A stretch of 11,088 nt of DNA. It comes from Pseudomonadota bacterium (GTDB lineage: Bacteria > Pseudomonadota > Alphaproteobacteria > Micropepsales > Micropepsaceae). The stretch's first letter is position 1, and the number at the start of each line of letters is the position of its first letter. The translations under genes were made by a program, and so were the position numbers. The stretch lies in contig JAKAVI010000147.1 of assembly GCA_021817355.1 (NCBI GenBank), positions 1 to 11,088 of the forward strand, in the 5' to 3' direction. Positions 1 through 7,276 of the stretch are shown in pieces. The notes beneath the pieces were generated by a model. The model was not told the DNA's origin and searched no databases. It saw only the letters and a list, made by a program, of their open reading frames with translations.

Positions 1-1041
1 CTTTAGGTTGTCTGCAGTTTCCTCCGGGTTGAAAATGATCGAGGTGTAGAAAAATGCAAAAAATATGATCATCAACCCATAAAGTAGCAGATACAGGGGT
101 GTTCCATTGCTGATATAGGCGAGAACCGTCTGAAGCCAGCCAGGTACGCTGGAAGAATCGAAATTAGCCACCGTCGCCGGCATCAACAGAATTGATGACG
201 CAAAGATGGGGGGGATCACGCCAGATACGTTGAGCTTAAGAGGAAGATGTGAGCTCTCCCCACCGAACATGCGGTTTCCAACCTGCCGCTTGGGATATTG
301 AACGAGAAGGCGGCGCTGCGCTCTTTCCATGTACACAATTACCCCAATCAGCAAGACAACAAGAATGATGCCGCCGATCAGTACCGCTGCCGGAATGGCC
401 CCAGTACGCCCCAACTCCAAGACTGCTCCAATCATCTGCGGAAACCGCGCGACAATACCCGCAAATATAATAAGTGAAATGCCATTACCAACACCGCGCT
501 GAGTGATCTGCTCGCCAAGCCACATCAGCAGAACGGTCCCACCGGTCAGGGTAATGATTGACGTGATGCGAAAGAACCAGCCTGGGTCTATGACCACGTT
601 CCCCCAATGCTCCAAACCAATCGCAATACCGTAGGCCTGCAAAGCCGCGAGTCCGACAGTTCCATATCGGGTATACTGATTGATCGTCTTCTGACCAGCG
701 GCACCCTCTTTCTTGAGCTTGTCCAACTCCGGAAAAACCGTGGTCATCAGCTGTATGATGATGGACGCTGAAATATACGGCATAATCCCCAACGCAAAGA
801 TCGCCATACGCCCAATGGCACCACCAGCCAGAACGTTAAATATATCAAGCAATCCGCCCTGCTGCTGGTTGAGCTGCTGGGCAAGTGCGGTTGGGTCAAT
901 GCCAGGCATAGGAATGTAGGTTCCCAGCCGACACACGATCAGTGCGCCGAGGGTAAAAAAGATCCGCTGGCGTAGTTCCGTCGCCTTCGCCAAGGTCTTG
1001 AAGTTAAAATTGGCCGCCAATTGTTCGGCTGCTGAGGCCAT
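1..1041 (-). CDS. secY: Protein translocase subunit SecY (N-terminal 347 residues, 3' end outside window)
   Basis: SecY is the pore-forming subunit of the SecYEG channel in the inner membrane; it exports unfolded proteins with SecA and inserts membrane proteins with the ribosome. The translation starts MASAAEQLAANFNF and reads open to base 1. Hydrophobic segments near residues 27–45, 79–100, 127–144, 159–179, 187–208, 219–239, 276–294 and 315–337 match TM1–TM8 of the ten expected. The second carries the plug/TM2 signature (GRMAIFALGIMPYISAS), and EQITQRGVGNGIS lies between TM4 and TM5. The family is about 440–450 residues, so TM9, TM10 and the large cytoplasmic loop used by SecA and ribosomes lie outside the window. 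The start at 1039–1041 has GAGGAG about 7 nt upstream. It is the last gene seen in the operon, after a 155-nt spacer. The assignment is secure; only the 3' end is missing. Confidence 0.98.
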   Translation of the reverse strand, partial: MASAAEQLAANFNFKTLAKATELRQRIFFTLGALIVCRLGTYIPMPGIDPTALAQQLNQQQGGLLDIFNVLAGGAIGRMAIFALGIMPYISASIIIQLMTTVFPELDKLKKEGAAGQKTINQYTRYGTVGLAALQAYGIAIGLEHWGNVVIDPGWFFRITSIITLTGGTVLLMWLGEQITQRGVGNGISLIIFAGIVARFPQMIGAVLELGRTGAIPAAVLIGGIILVVLLIGVIVYMERAQRRLLVQYPKRQVGNRMFGGESSHLPLKLNVSGVIPPIFASSILLMPATVANFDSSSVPGWLQTVLAYISNGTPLYLLLYGLMIIFFAFFYTSIIFNPEETADNLK

Positions 1042-1098
1042 CACCTACTCCTCGAGCGAGCAGCTTTCCCCGTCGGACACGCCCTAGGTGAGGCTGCG

Positions 1099-1128
1099 CG
1101 TATAACTACCCTAATCTGACAGCGTCAG
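1099..1128 (-). promoter_or_regulatory. Weak candidate sigma-70-type promoter before secY
   Basis: On the minus strand CTGACG (1123–1128; 4 of 6 to TTGACA) lies 18 nt before TATACG (1099–1104; 4 of 6 to TATAAT), about 57 nt upstream of the secY start. The spacing is acceptable but both boxes are weak, and such matches are common by chance. It is listed only because it falls in the one long gap before secY. Confidence 0.2.
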
Positions 1129-1129
1129 A
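1115..1129 (-). repeat. Small perfect hairpin in the rplO–secY spacer
   Basis: TCTGAC and GTCAGA form a perfect 6-bp inverted repeat around a 3-nt centre (AGC on the plus strand). It overlaps the candidate -35 element listed separately, so it could be a small operator-like palindrome or an RNA hairpin. Its short length makes chance occurrence quite possible. Confidence 0.3.
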
Positions 1130-1148
1130 GCAGGTGAAAAGCTTTATA

Positions 1149-1186
1149 GGCCTTCCTGCCATAACTTGTCGAAGGGCAGGAGGGCC
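1149..1186 (-). repeat. Inverted repeat / hairpin downstream of rplO
   Basis: The arms are 1149–1160 (GGCCTTCCTGCC) and 1175–1186 (GGCAGGAGGGCC), with a 14-nt loop. On the minus-strand transcript this gives a 12-position stem with a single A·C mismatch (1153/1182). It begins about 10 nt after the rplO stop codon. The downstream flank on the mRNA is TATAAAGCTTTTC, which has only a short T-run, so it is a poor classical intrinsic terminator. It could be a partial attenuator, an mRNA-stabilising 3' stem, or a REP-like dispersed repeat; one copy cannot tell these apart. Confidence 0.5.
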
Positions 1187-1196
1187 GCCGAAAAAT

Positions 1197-1754
1197 CTAG
1201 ACCGGAGTCGCAGCGCGGGCCCGCTTTTCGACACTGGCTGCACGACGCTGCTGGCGTTTTCCAGGTTCACCATTTTTATTGGTGTATATCGCCTTTTTAT
1301 ACGTTGCTGTGAATGTTCCACCGGCAGATTTCACAGCTTCGGCGGCGCGCTTTGAACTGCCTCCAAGCTCAATGTCGAGCTTGCTAGTCAACTCACCCTT
1401 GGCCAAGAGACGAACTCCATCACGAGCCTTGGAGACAAGGCCCGCTTTACGCAGTACCTCTTCAGTGACCTTTACGCCGGCATCGATCTTGCCTTCATTG
1501 ACAGCCTTCTGCAGCCGACCAAGATTAATTTCGGCAAACTCAAGCGCAAAAATATTTTTAAATCCACGCTTGGGAAGGCGCATATAGAGCGGCATCTGGC
1601 CGCCTTCGAAGCCATGAACCGAATTGCCTGTGCGCGCCTTCGCACCTTTGACACCACGGCCACTGGTCTTTCCGAGGCCCGACCCCGTTCCACGGCCAAC
1701 GCGGGTTTTGCGCGCCTTGGCACCGGGATTATTGTGGATTTCATTCAGTTTCAT
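1197..1754 (-). CDS. rplO: 50S ribosomal protein L15
   Basis: L15 (uL15) is a late-assembling protein of the large subunit. The N-terminus [16 protein letters not shown] and the glycine-rich [18 protein letters not shown] stretch (residues 20–37) are typical, followed by [19 protein letters not shown] at 49–67 and a globular C-terminal half. At 185 residues it is longer than E. coli L15 (144); the excess is mostly a basic tail after about residue 158 ([21 protein letters not shown]). I chose the ATG at 1752–1754 because it matches the family start and has GAGG about 7 nt upstream. An in-frame ATG at 1788–1790, with AGAAGG upstream, would add 12 residues ([12 protein letters not shown]) that do not resemble L15. 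It follows rpmD after a short gap and precedes the long secY spacer. Confidence 0.96.
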   Translation of the reverse strand: MKLNEIHNNPGAKARKTRVGRGTGSGLGKTSGRGVKGAKARTGNSVHGFEGGQMPLYMRLPKRGFKNIFALEFAEINLGRLQKAVNEGKIDAGVKVTEEVLRKAGLVSKARDGVRLLAKGELTSKLDIELGGSSKRAAEAVKSAGGTFTATYKKAIYTNKNGEPGKRQQRRAASVEKRARAATPV

Positions 1755-1810
1755 GTGAACCTCGTCGCGACGGCACGAACAACGCGCCATGACGCCTTCT
1801 ATACGCCTGG

Positions 1811-2002
1811 TTATTCTTCGATGACTTCTACCAGATGATGAACAGCATGGATCATGCCGCGTACAGCAGGAGTATCCTCAAGCGTACGTGTACGGCGAAT
1901 CTTACCCAATCCAAGACCACGCAACGTGGCTTCCTGCTCCTTCGGGCGCCGCGCCGTAGAGCGAACCTGGCGCACGGTGACGGTTTTCTTGGTAGTGACC
2001 AT
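1811..2002 (-). CDS. rpmD: 50S ribosomal protein L30
   Basis: L30 (uL30) is a small RNA-binding protein of the large subunit. The 63-residue product has the characteristic [16 protein letters not shown] strand near the N-terminus, followed by [29 protein letters not shown], the hallmark helix–turn region of bacterial L30. Its length is normal for the family (about 59–64). It starts 2 nt after the rpsE stop codon (TGA AT ATG), so translation is probably coupled to S5. The order S5–L30–L15 is standard for spc operons. Confidence 0.97.
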   Translation of the reverse strand: MVTTKKTVTVRQVRSTARRPKEQEATLRGLGLGKIRRTRTLEDTPAVRGMIHAVHHLVEVIEE

Positions 2003-2004
2003 AT

Positions 2005-2604
2005 TCAGCTCCCGGCCCCTGTTTCAGCAGGAGGCTGTTCATTCCTGTTACCATCGCGGCGCGAAATGATTTCCGCAACGCTACGACCACGCCGCTGGGC
2101 AACCAGACGAGGGCTCTGCTGCCGCGTAAGAGCATCAAACGTGGCCCGAACCATATTGTACGGATTCGACGTTCCGGTTGACTTCGAAACCACATCACCA
2201 ACCCCGAGTGCCTCAAAGACCGCACGCATAGGCCCGCCCGCGATTATTCCGGTTCCGGCGGGAGCCGGCCGAACAATGACCTTGCCTGCCCCATGATGAC
2301 CACGCGTGTCGTGATGCAGCGTGCGACCATCCTTGAGCGGAACCCTAATTAGCGCCCGCTTGGCCGCGTCTGTAGCCTTGCGAATAGCTTCTGGCACTTC
2401 GCGGGCCTTGCCATGTCCAAAACCGACCCGACCTCGTTGATCGCCAACGACGACTAACGCAGCAAAGCCAAAGCGGCGGCCGCCCTTTACGACTTTGGCC
2501 ACGCGGTTGATATGGACGAGCTTGTCAACGAACTCATTATCGCGCTCTTCGCGATCTCCGCGATCACGCCGCCGTCCGCGACCCTGTTCTTCATCACGCG
2601 CCAT
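2005..2604 (-). CDS. rpsE: 30S ribosomal protein S5
   Basis: S5 (uS5) sits near the mRNA entry site of the small subunit and affects decoding accuracy. The double-stranded-RNA-binding-like S5 domain (about residues 25–90) includes [20 protein letters not shown], and the C-terminal domain (about 105–165) includes [16 protein letters not shown] and [14 protein letters not shown]. The loop VVKGGRRF (38–45), where spectinomycin-resistance changes occur in other bacteria, looks wild type. At 199 residues it exceeds E. coli S5 (167): it has an arginine- and glutamate-rich N-terminal leader (residues 2–23) and a polar tail after about 180. The start has AGGAAGGG upstream. It follows rplR by 15 nt. 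Confidence 0.97.
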   Translation of the reverse strand: MARDEEQGRGRRRDRGDREERDNEFVDKLVHINRVAKVVKGGRRFGFAALVVVGDQRGRVGFGHGKAREVPEAIRKATDAAKRALIRVPLKDGRTLHHDTRGHHGAGKVIVRPAPAGTGIIAGGPMRAVFEALGVGDVVSKSTGTSNPYNMVRATFDALTRQQSPRLVAQRRGRSVAEIISRRDGNRNEQPPAETGAGS

Positions 2605-2619
2605 AAAAGGTGCCCTTCC

Positions 2620-2970
2620 TTAAAACTCTAGACCGCCCTCGCGGGCCGCCTCAGCGAGCGCCTTAACACGCCCGTGATAGATATAACCGCCACGATCAAA
2701 AACAACCTGGGACAGGCCCTTATCCTTGGCGCGCTCGGCGACCTTCCTTCCTACTTCAGCTGCTGCCGCAATGTTGTAGGTTTTAGACAGGGTACTGCCT
2801 TTTTCGTGCGTTGAAGCCGTCACCAGGGTGGCACCATTCGCATCGTCGATGATCTGCGCATAAATATGCTTTCCCGAGCGGTAAACGGACAGCCGCGGAC
2901 GGCCATTCGCCGACTGCGAAATTTTATAACGGGCTCGTACCTTGCGCCTATCAAAAAGGTTCTTGGTCAT
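2620..2970 (-). CDS. rplR: 50S ribosomal protein L18
   Basis: L18 (uL18) binds 5S rRNA and, with L5, anchors it in the central protuberance of the large subunit. The 116-residue product matches E. coli L18 in length (117). Visible landmarks are the basic N-terminus ([15 protein letters not shown]), [19 protein letters not shown], and the C-terminal [28 protein letters not shown], which is highly diagnostic. The start lies 2 nt after the rplF stop, so coupling to L6 translation is likely. Nothing unusual is seen. Confidence 0.98.
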   Translation of the reverse strand: MTKNLFDRRKVRARYKISQSANGRPRLSVYRSGKHIYAQIIDDANGATLVTASTHEKGSTLSKTYNIAAAAEVGRKVAERAKDKGLSQVVFDRGGYIYHGRVKALAEAAREGGLEF

Positions 2971-2972
2971 GG

Positions 2973-3506
2973 CTATTTCTTCTTGCCTTCCTTGCGCAGG
3001 ATAGTTTCGCTAGCATATTTGACGCCCTTGCCTTTGTATGGCTCAGGTTCACGCCACGCGCGAATTTCCGCGGCAACTTGGCCCACCAGCTGTTTATCTA
3101 TCCCCGAAATCGTTATTGAGGTCGGTTTTTCTGCGACGATGTTAATGCCTGAGGGAATTGGATAAACTACGTCGTGGCTAAAACCCAACTGTAGGTTCAA
3201 GTTCCTGCCCTGAACCGCCGCACGATAGCCAACCCCATTGATGTCCAGCCGCTCGGTAAAGCCTTCAGTCACGCCGATGACGAGGTTATTTACCAAAGTA
3301 CGTGACAAACCCCACATGGCACGCGCGCGCTCGTGGTCCGGCCGAGGACTAATCACAACGCCTGATTCCGCAAGCTCTACCTGGACATCGTCAACGAGTG
3401 TAACCTTGAGTTCGCCTTTTGGGCCCTTCACCTTGACCGTTTGGCCATCAACCGAAGCGGTAACCCCTTTGGGCAGTTGAACGGGCTTCTTGCCGATACG
3501 TGACAT
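2973..3506 (-). CDS. rplF: 50S ribosomal protein L6
   Basis: L6 (uL6) is a two-domain protein near the factor-binding region and sarcin–ricin loop of the large subunit. The 177 residues start [15 protein letters not shown], show the repeated domain boundary around [18 protein letters not shown], and end with the L6 signature [15 protein letters not shown] and a lysine-rich tail. The length equals E. coli L6 (177). The reading frame is open upstream to 3584, but those 26 residues overlap the rpsH end and do not resemble L6. The ATG at 3504–3506 has a GGAAGGAAG ribosome-binding site and matches the family start. It lies 22 nt after rpsH. Confidence 0.97.
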   Translation of the reverse strand: MSRIGKKPVQLPKGVTASVDGQTVKVKGPKGELKVTLVDDVQVELAESGVVISPRPDHERARAMWGLSRTLVNNLVIGVTEGFTERLDINGVGYRAAVQGRNLNLQLGFSHDVVYPIPSGINIVAEKPTSITISGIDKQLVGQVAAEIRAWREPEPYKGKGVKYASETILRKEGKKK

Positions 3507-3528
3507 AGTCTTCTTCCTTCCGCTCGGC

Positions 3529-3924
3529 TTAGAATACGTGGCAGAGTACTTCGCCGCCGACATGCTCCTCGCGAGCATGTGCATCAGTCATAACCCCTTT
3601 GGGCGTAGACACAATCGAGACCCCAAGGCCTTGCCGATAGGGCAAGAGATCGCGAACCGATATGTATACGCGCCGGCCCGGCTTGGAGACACGGCGCAAC
3701 TCCCGGATGACCGGGCGCCCCTCATGATATTTGAGCTCGATCTCAAGCTCCCGGTGCCCATCCCTTTCAATTTCAGCGTATCCGCGGATATACCCTTCGG
3801 CTTGAAGCACATCGAGCACGCGCGTGCGCAAATGGGAGTTAGGTGAGCTGACCTTGGTCATGCCCCGCAGCTGGCCATTACGAATGCGGCTGAGCAGATC
3901 GCTGATCGGATCGGTGATCGCCAT
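3529..3924 (-). CDS. rpsH: 30S ribosomal protein S8
   Basis: S8 (uS8) binds the central domain of 16S rRNA (helix 21) and is an early assembly protein of the small subunit. The 131-residue product begins [18 protein letters not shown], a typical S8 start, and carries the C-terminal signature [26 protein letters not shown]. Its length is normal (E. coli 130). In E. coli S8 represses the spc operon by binding near the L5 start; no matching site was identified here by eye. It follows rpsN after 17 nt with a GGAAGGG ribosome-binding site. Confidence 0.98.
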   Translation of the reverse strand: MAITDPISDLLSRIRNGQLRGMTKVSSPNSHLRTRVLDVLQAEGYIRGYAEIERDGHRELEIELKYHEGRPVIRELRRVSKPGRRVYISVRDLLPYRQGLGVSIVSTPKGVMTDAHAREEHVGGEVLCHVF

Positions 3925-3941
3925 ATCTTTTAAACCCTTCC

Positions 3942-4247
3942 TTACCAGCTCGCCTTGGTCATGCCGGGGACCTGGCCGAAATTAGCAAGTTCACGCAGCG
4001 CGATACGCGACAGCCTGAGTTTGCGATAGTACGCCTTAGGGCGCCCGGAAAGCTCGCAACGATGATGAATGCGTGTCTTGGAAGAGTTACGAGGTAACTC
4101 GGCCAGCTTGAGCATCGCCTGAAAGCGCTCCTCTGGTGGCACCGACATGTCCTCAGTCGTCTTTTTCAGCGCCGAGCGCTTGGCCGCATAACGCGCGACC
4201 ATCTTTTCGCGCTTTTGATTGCGGTTGATCTGGCTGGTTTTCGCCAT
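3942..4247 (-). CDS. rpsN: 30S ribosomal protein S14 (zinc-independent form)
   Basis: S14 (uS14) lies in the head of the small subunit next to S3, S10 and S19. The product is 101 residues, the long form, and lacks the two CxxC pairs of the short zinc-ribbon form; its only cysteine is in [21 protein letters not shown], the family signature near residues 60–80. The ending [12 protein letters not shown] is typical. It follows rplE by 11 nt with GAAGG upstream of the ATG. This form in the spc cluster fits a proteobacterium. Confidence 0.98.
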   Translation of the reverse strand: MAKTSQINRNQKREKMVARYAAKRSALKKTTEDMSVPPEERFQAMLKLAELPRNSSKTRIHHRCELSGRPKAYYRKLRLSRIALRELANFGQVPGMTKASW

Positions 4248-4258
4248 AGTCCGTGCCT

Positions 4259-4921
4259 TCAGTTCATAAAGGGAAATTGAAAACCTTTGAGGAGCGCCTT
4301 TGCTTCCTCATCAGTTTTGGCGGATGTATTGAGGATGATGTCCATGCCCCACACTGTTTCCGTCTTGTCGTAATCGATCTCGACGAAAACGATATGCTCC
4401 TTAAGACCCATCGCGTAGTTGCCACGTCCATCGAAGCTTTTGCCATTTAACCCACGAAAGTCGCGAACACGCGGCAGAGCCATGGTCACGAGGCGGTCCA
4501 AAAATTCATACATTCTATCCTTGCGCAAAGTGACCTTGGCACCGATCGGAAGTCCGGTACGAATCTTGAAGCCCGCAATGGCCTTCTTTGCGCGAGTTAC
4601 AACGGCCTTTTGGCCCGCGATGGCAGTCAGATCGTTCACAGCCGACTGCAGCTTTTTCTGGTCTGACGCAGCTTCGCCGGCACCGATATTGAGCACGATC
4701 TTTTCGATGCGCGGTACCTGCATCACGTTCTTATAACCGAACTCCTCCATCAGCTGAGGACGAATAACTTCATTATACCGCTTCTTGAAGCGAGGGACAT
4801 ATTGAGGATCCACCGACGCTTCACCCACAGCTACTTTTGTCCCCGCAGCGACTTCCTTGCGCGCCCCGCCATCTTTTTTGGTCGCGCTGGACCTTTTCGT
4901 TTTGCTGCCCTGCTCAGACAT
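4259..4921 (-). CDS. rplE: 50S ribosomal protein L5 with extended N-terminus
   Basis: L5 (uL5) binds 5S rRNA and contacts the P-site tRNA from the central protuberance. From the chosen start the product is 220 residues. The L5 core begins near residue 41 ([17 protein letters not shown]) and contains [20 protein letters not shown] (65–84), [21 protein letters not shown] (about 101–121), the thumb loop PIGAKVTLR and [27 protein letters not shown]. coli L5 has 179 residues, so about 40 lysine-, alanine- and serine-rich residues are extra at the N-terminus. The ATG at 4919–4921 overlaps the end of rplX by 8 nt (ATGTCTGA) and has GAGGT 6–7 nt upstream. An in-frame ATG at 4946–4948 would add nine residues and lie deeper in rplX. 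No start codon is visible at the usual family position, so the extension is probably translated. Confidence 0.95.
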   Translation of the reverse strand: MSEQGSKTKRSSATKKDGGARKEVAAGTKVAVGEASVDPQYVPRFKKRYNEVIRPQLMEEFGYKNVMQVPRIEKIVLNIGAGEAASDQKKLQSAVNDLTAIAGQKAVVTRAKKAIAGFKIRTGLPIGAKVTLRKDRMYEFLDRLVTMALPRVRDFRGLNGKSFDGRGNYAMGLKEHIVFVEIDYDKTETVWGMDIILNTSAKTDEEAKALLKGFQFPFMN

Positions 4922-5231
4922 CGATGACCTCACCGGACTTCTTGGCAAAACGGACCTTGCGCCCGTCGCCTAAAACCTTGAATCCAACCCGCGTTGCTCC
5001 ACCAGTCTTGGGATCAACATGAGCAATATTGGCAATCTGGATCGGTGATTCCTTGTTGATGATACCGCCGGCTTGCGTCTGCGTTTGACGCTGATGGCGC
5101 TTCACCATATTCACACCCGCGACCAGAACACGATCTTCCTTGGGGAACACCTTAATGACTTCCCCTTTTTTTCCCTTGTCCCGGCCGGTAGTGACGACGA
5201 CACGGTCACCTTTTTTAATCTTAACCGCCAT
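4914..5231 (-). CDS. rplX: 50S ribosomal protein L24
   Basis: L24 (uL24) initiates large-subunit assembly by binding 23S rRNA near its 5' end. The 105-residue product carries a KOW motif near the N-terminus ([22 protein letters not shown]), then [12 protein letters not shown] and [23 protein letters not shown], all standard for L24. The length is close to E. coli (104). The ATG at 5229–5231 overlaps the rplN stop by one base (TGATG), with GGAGG 7 nt upstream. A GTG immediately before it (5232–5234) could add one methionine but has less favourable spacing. Confidence 0.97.
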   Translation of the reverse strand: MAVKIKKGDRVVVTTGRDKGKKGEVIKVFPKEDRVLVAGVNMVKRHQRQTQTQAGGIINKESPIQIANIAHVDPKTGGATRVGFKVLGDGRKVRFAKKSGEVIDV

Positions 5232-5599
5232 CACAGCACCTCCGGCGCCAATGAAATGATCTTCATGTGGTTTTTGGAGCGCAACTCGCGCGTTACCGGA
5301 CCGAAGATGCGGGTGCCGATTGGCTCGCCCTGGTTGTTAACAAGCACGGCCGCATTATTGTCGAAGCGTATTAAACTGCCGTCCGGACGGCGGACGCCGT
5401 GAGCTGTCCTAACGATTACGGCCTTCAGCACTTCGCCCTTCTTCACGCGACCACGTGGAATCGCTTCCTTTACGGAGACAACGATCGTATCGCCAACTCC
5501 CGCATACTTTCTCTTCGAGCCGCCCAGAACCTTAATGCACATTACGCGCCGGGCTCCGGAATTATCCGCAACATCAAGCTCAGAGGTCATCTGAATCAT
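5231..5599 (-). CDS. rplN: 50S ribosomal protein L14
   Basis: L14 (uL14) sits at the subunit interface and forms intersubunit bridges with 16S rRNA; in many bacteria it is also the docking site of the silencing factor RsfS. The 122-residue product has [20 protein letters not shown] at the N-terminus, the signature [22 protein letters not shown] in the middle and [23 protein letters not shown] at the end. Its length equals that of the family. It is the first gene of the spc block, but only 25 nt separate it from rpsQ, with GAGGGAG as ribosome-binding site. Its stop overlaps the rplX start. Confidence 0.98.
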   Translation of the reverse strand: MIQMTSELDVADNSGARRVMCIKVLGGSKRKYAGVGDTIVVSVKEAIPRGRVKKGEVLKAVIVRTAHGVRRPDGSLIRFDNNAAVLVNNQGEPIGTRIFGPVTRELRSKNHMKIISLAPEVL

Positions 5600-5624
5600 A
5601 ATTGTTCTCCCTCAGGCCTCTGGC

Positions 5625-5867
5625 TCATTCCTGCCCAGCCAAACCGACCACTTCCCAGCTCTTTAGCTTGGAAAGGGGGCGGCACTCTCTTATGCGCACA
5701 ATGTCACCGACCTTGAATTGGCCGGCTTCATCATGCGCATGATATTTTTTTGAACGACGCACGGTTTTCCCCATGACTGGGTGCGTAAAGCGGCGTTCCA
5801 CCTTTACCACAACAGTCTTGGCATTCTTGTCGCTAACCACGACGCCTTGGAGCACGCGCTTAGGCAT
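5625..5867 (-). CDS. rpsQ: 30S ribosomal protein S17
   Basis: S17 (uS17) is an OB-fold protein that binds 16S rRNA early in small-subunit assembly. The 80-residue product shows [26 protein letters not shown] at the N-terminus, the loop [19 protein letters not shown] and the signature [21 protein letters not shown]. Its length is normal (E. coli 84). The ribosome-binding site is modest (AGAAG close to the ATG). It follows rpmC by 24 nt and closes the S10 block. Confidence 0.97.
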   Translation of the reverse strand: MPKRVLQGVVVSDKNAKTVVVKVERRFTHPVMGKTVRRSKKYHAHDEAGQFKVGDIVRIRECRPLSKLKSWEVVGLAGQE

Positions 5868-5891
5868 AGTCTTCTATCGTCCCTTTTTCCT

Positions 5892-6104
5892 TCAGCTCGC
5901 CTTGCGACGCTGCTCGTTCAAAATTGTAGTAATGCGTGCAATCTCACGACGCACGACCCGCACGCGTCCGGTATTCTCAAGCTGACCGTTTGCCCGCTGA
6001 AAGCGCAGATTGAACTGCTCCTTCTTCAAATTCGTCAGACGGTCACTGAGTTCATCCGCACTCTTGGTGCGGAAATCGTCGGCGGTGTTGTCTTTCTTCG
6101 CCAT
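5892..6104 (-). CDS. rpmC: 50S ribosomal protein L29
   Basis: L29 (uL29) is a small helical protein by the polypeptide exit tunnel, beside L23, and contributes to the docking site for factors such as SRP. The 70-residue product is nearly all helix, with the diagnostic [39 protein letters not shown]. The length is slightly above E. coli (63) because of a short polar N-terminus ([15 protein letters not shown]). It starts 9 nt after rplP; its ribosome-binding site GAGGA overlaps the rplP stop, which points to coupling. Confidence 0.96.
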   Translation of the reverse strand: MAKKDNTADDFRTKSADELSDRLTNLKKEQFNLRFQRANGQLENTGRVRVVRREIARITTILNEQRRKAS

Positions 6105-6113
6105 ATGTATTCC

Positions 6114-6527
6114 TCACGCACCGATACGGTGAACAAATTTGGTGGCGATCGAAAGCTTCGCAGCTCCGAGACGCATAGCCTCTTTGGCCGTCTCATGATC
6201 TACACCATCGATTTCAAACAGGATGCGTCCGGGCTTAATCTTTGCCACCCAATATTCGGGGGCACCCTTGCCTGAGCCCATGCGCACCTCGGCGGGCTTT
6301 TTCGATACTGGCACATCTGGAAATACACGGATCCAAACACGTCCAGCGCGCTTCATATGACGCGTAATGGCGCGACGGGCAGCCTCTATTTCGCGCGCGG
6401 TTATGCGTTCTGGCTCAACCGCCTTTAGGCCAAAGGCGCCAAAATTGAGCGCGGTACCACCCTTAGCCGCACCATGGATGCGACCCTTGAATTGCTTGCG
6501 GAATTTTGTTCGTTTTGGTTGCAGCAT
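6114..6527 (-). CDS. rplP: 50S ribosomal protein L16
   Basis: L16 (uL16) contacts the A-site tRNA elbow and helps organise the peptidyl transferase region late in assembly. The 137-residue product begins [19 protein letters not shown] and includes [33 protein letters not shown] (residues 63–95), the family signature. Arg82 in VRMGSGKG corresponds to the arginine that is hydroxylated in E. coli (Arg81). The length matches E. coli (136). It lies 17 nt after rpsC, with a weak ribosome-binding site (AGAGAT). Confidence 0.98.
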   Translation of the reverse strand: MLQPKRTKFRKQFKGRIHGAAKGGTALNFGAFGLKAVEPERITAREIEAARRAITRHMKRAGRVWIRVFPDVPVSKKPAEVRMGSGKGAPEYWVAKIKPGRILFEIDGVDHETAKEAMRLGAAKLSIATKFVHRIGA

Positions 6528-6544
6528 GACAGATCTCTATCGCG

Positions 6545-7276
6545 TTAGGCAGCCGGCTGGGGCTGTTCACGACGGCGCTCGCCACCGGGTGCACGCCCTG
6601 CCTCACCCGATTGTTCCGACTGACGCTTTTCCGTGGCCATTGGATCGTGTTCAAGAATTTCACCCTTGAAGATCCACACTTTCACGCCGCAAGTGCCATA
6701 GGTTGTTTTGGCCGTAGCAACTCCATAGTCTATGTCAGCACGCAGCGTATGCAGCGGCACTCGTCCTTCGCGGTACCATTCGACTCGGGCAATTTCCGCT
6801 CCGCCGAGTCGTCCGCCACAATTAATACGAATACCTTGCGCCCCCAGCCGCATCGCGGATTGCACCGCACGCTTCATCACGCGGCGAAAGGCAACGCGAC
6901 GCTCCAGCTGCTGCGCAATATTTTCCGCAACAAGCTTCGCATCAATCTCAGGCTTTCGGATCTCAACAATGTTGAGATGAACTTCGTCGGCCGTGAATTG
7001 CTGCACTTCGCTTTTCAGCTTCTCGATATCGGCCCCTTTGCGACCGATCACAACACCGGGGCGAGCGGAATGAATGGTAATACGACACTTCTTGTGTGGC
7101 CGCTCGATCACGATGCGAGAGACGCCGGCCGCTTTTAACCGCTCCGCTAGATGGTTGCGGATCTTGATATCCTGTTGAAGAAGTTTGCCATAGTCCTTCT
7201 TATTCGCGTACCAGCGCGAGTCCCAAGTGCGGTTGATACCGAGGCGAAGCCCCGTGGGATTGACTTTCTGACCCAT
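6545..7276 (-). CDS. rpsC: 30S ribosomal protein S3
   Basis: S3 (uS3) lines the mRNA entry channel in the head of the small subunit and has mRNA-unwinding activity with S4 and S5. The 243-residue product begins [20 protein letters not shown] and contains a type-2 KH domain with the loop VVIGRKG at about 75–81, then [22 protein letters not shown] and [14 protein letters not shown] in the C-terminal domain. A polar, glutamate/arginine-rich tail follows from about residue 212 ([17 protein letters not shown]), making it slightly longer than E. coli S3 (233). Its ATG overlaps the rplV stop by one base (TGATG), with GGGAGAAG upstream. Confidence 0.98.
   Translation of the reverse strand: MGQKVNPTGLRLGINRTWDSRWYANKKDYGKLLQQDIKIRNHLAERLKAAGVSRIVIERPHKKCRITIHSARPGVVIGRKGADIEKLKSEVQQFTADEVHLNIVEIRKPEIDAKLVAENIAQQLERRVAFRRVMKRAVQSAMRLGAQGIRINCGGRLGGAEIARVEWYREGRVPLHTLRADIDYGVATAKTTYGTCGVKVWIFKGEILEHDPMATEKRQSEQSGEAGRAPGGERRREQPQPAA

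Larger units (their letters stand above)
1042..1196 (-). other. Long structured spacer between rplO and secY
   Basis: This 155-nt gap contrasts with the overlaps and gaps of 25 nt or less elsewhere between the ribosomal genes. It holds the secY ribosome-binding site, a 12-position inverted repeat (1149–1186), a small perfect hairpin (1115–1129) and a weak promoter-like pair (1099–1128). I see no conserved small gene here: the position where rpmJ sits in some bacteria does not encode an L36-like protein in any frame I read. The spacer may set secY expression apart from the ribosomal genes, but that is inference. Confidence 0.6.

Noticed and set aside
1042..1196. rpmJ (L36) gene in the rplO–secY gap
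   Set aside because: No frame encodes the short cysteine/histidine-containing L36 pattern; in many alphaproteobacteria rpmJ lies elsewhere.
1835..2296. 153-residue open frame on the plus strand
   Set aside because: It is antisense to rpmD and rpsE; low-complexity, arginine-rich translation typical of a shadow frame.
3507..3584. Upstream extension of L6 by 26 residues
   Set aside because: The added residues overlap the rpsH 3' end and are unlike L6, while the internal ATG has a good ribosome-binding site and the family start MSRIGKKP.
5781..6275. 164-residue open frame on the plus strand
   Set aside because: It crosses rpsQ, rpmC and rplP in antisense, including their gaps, and has no recognisable domain.
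6611..7138. 175-residue open frame on the plus strand
   Set aside because: It lies wholly antisense to rpsC, whose protein is conserved throughout; the plus-strand product resembles no family I recognise.
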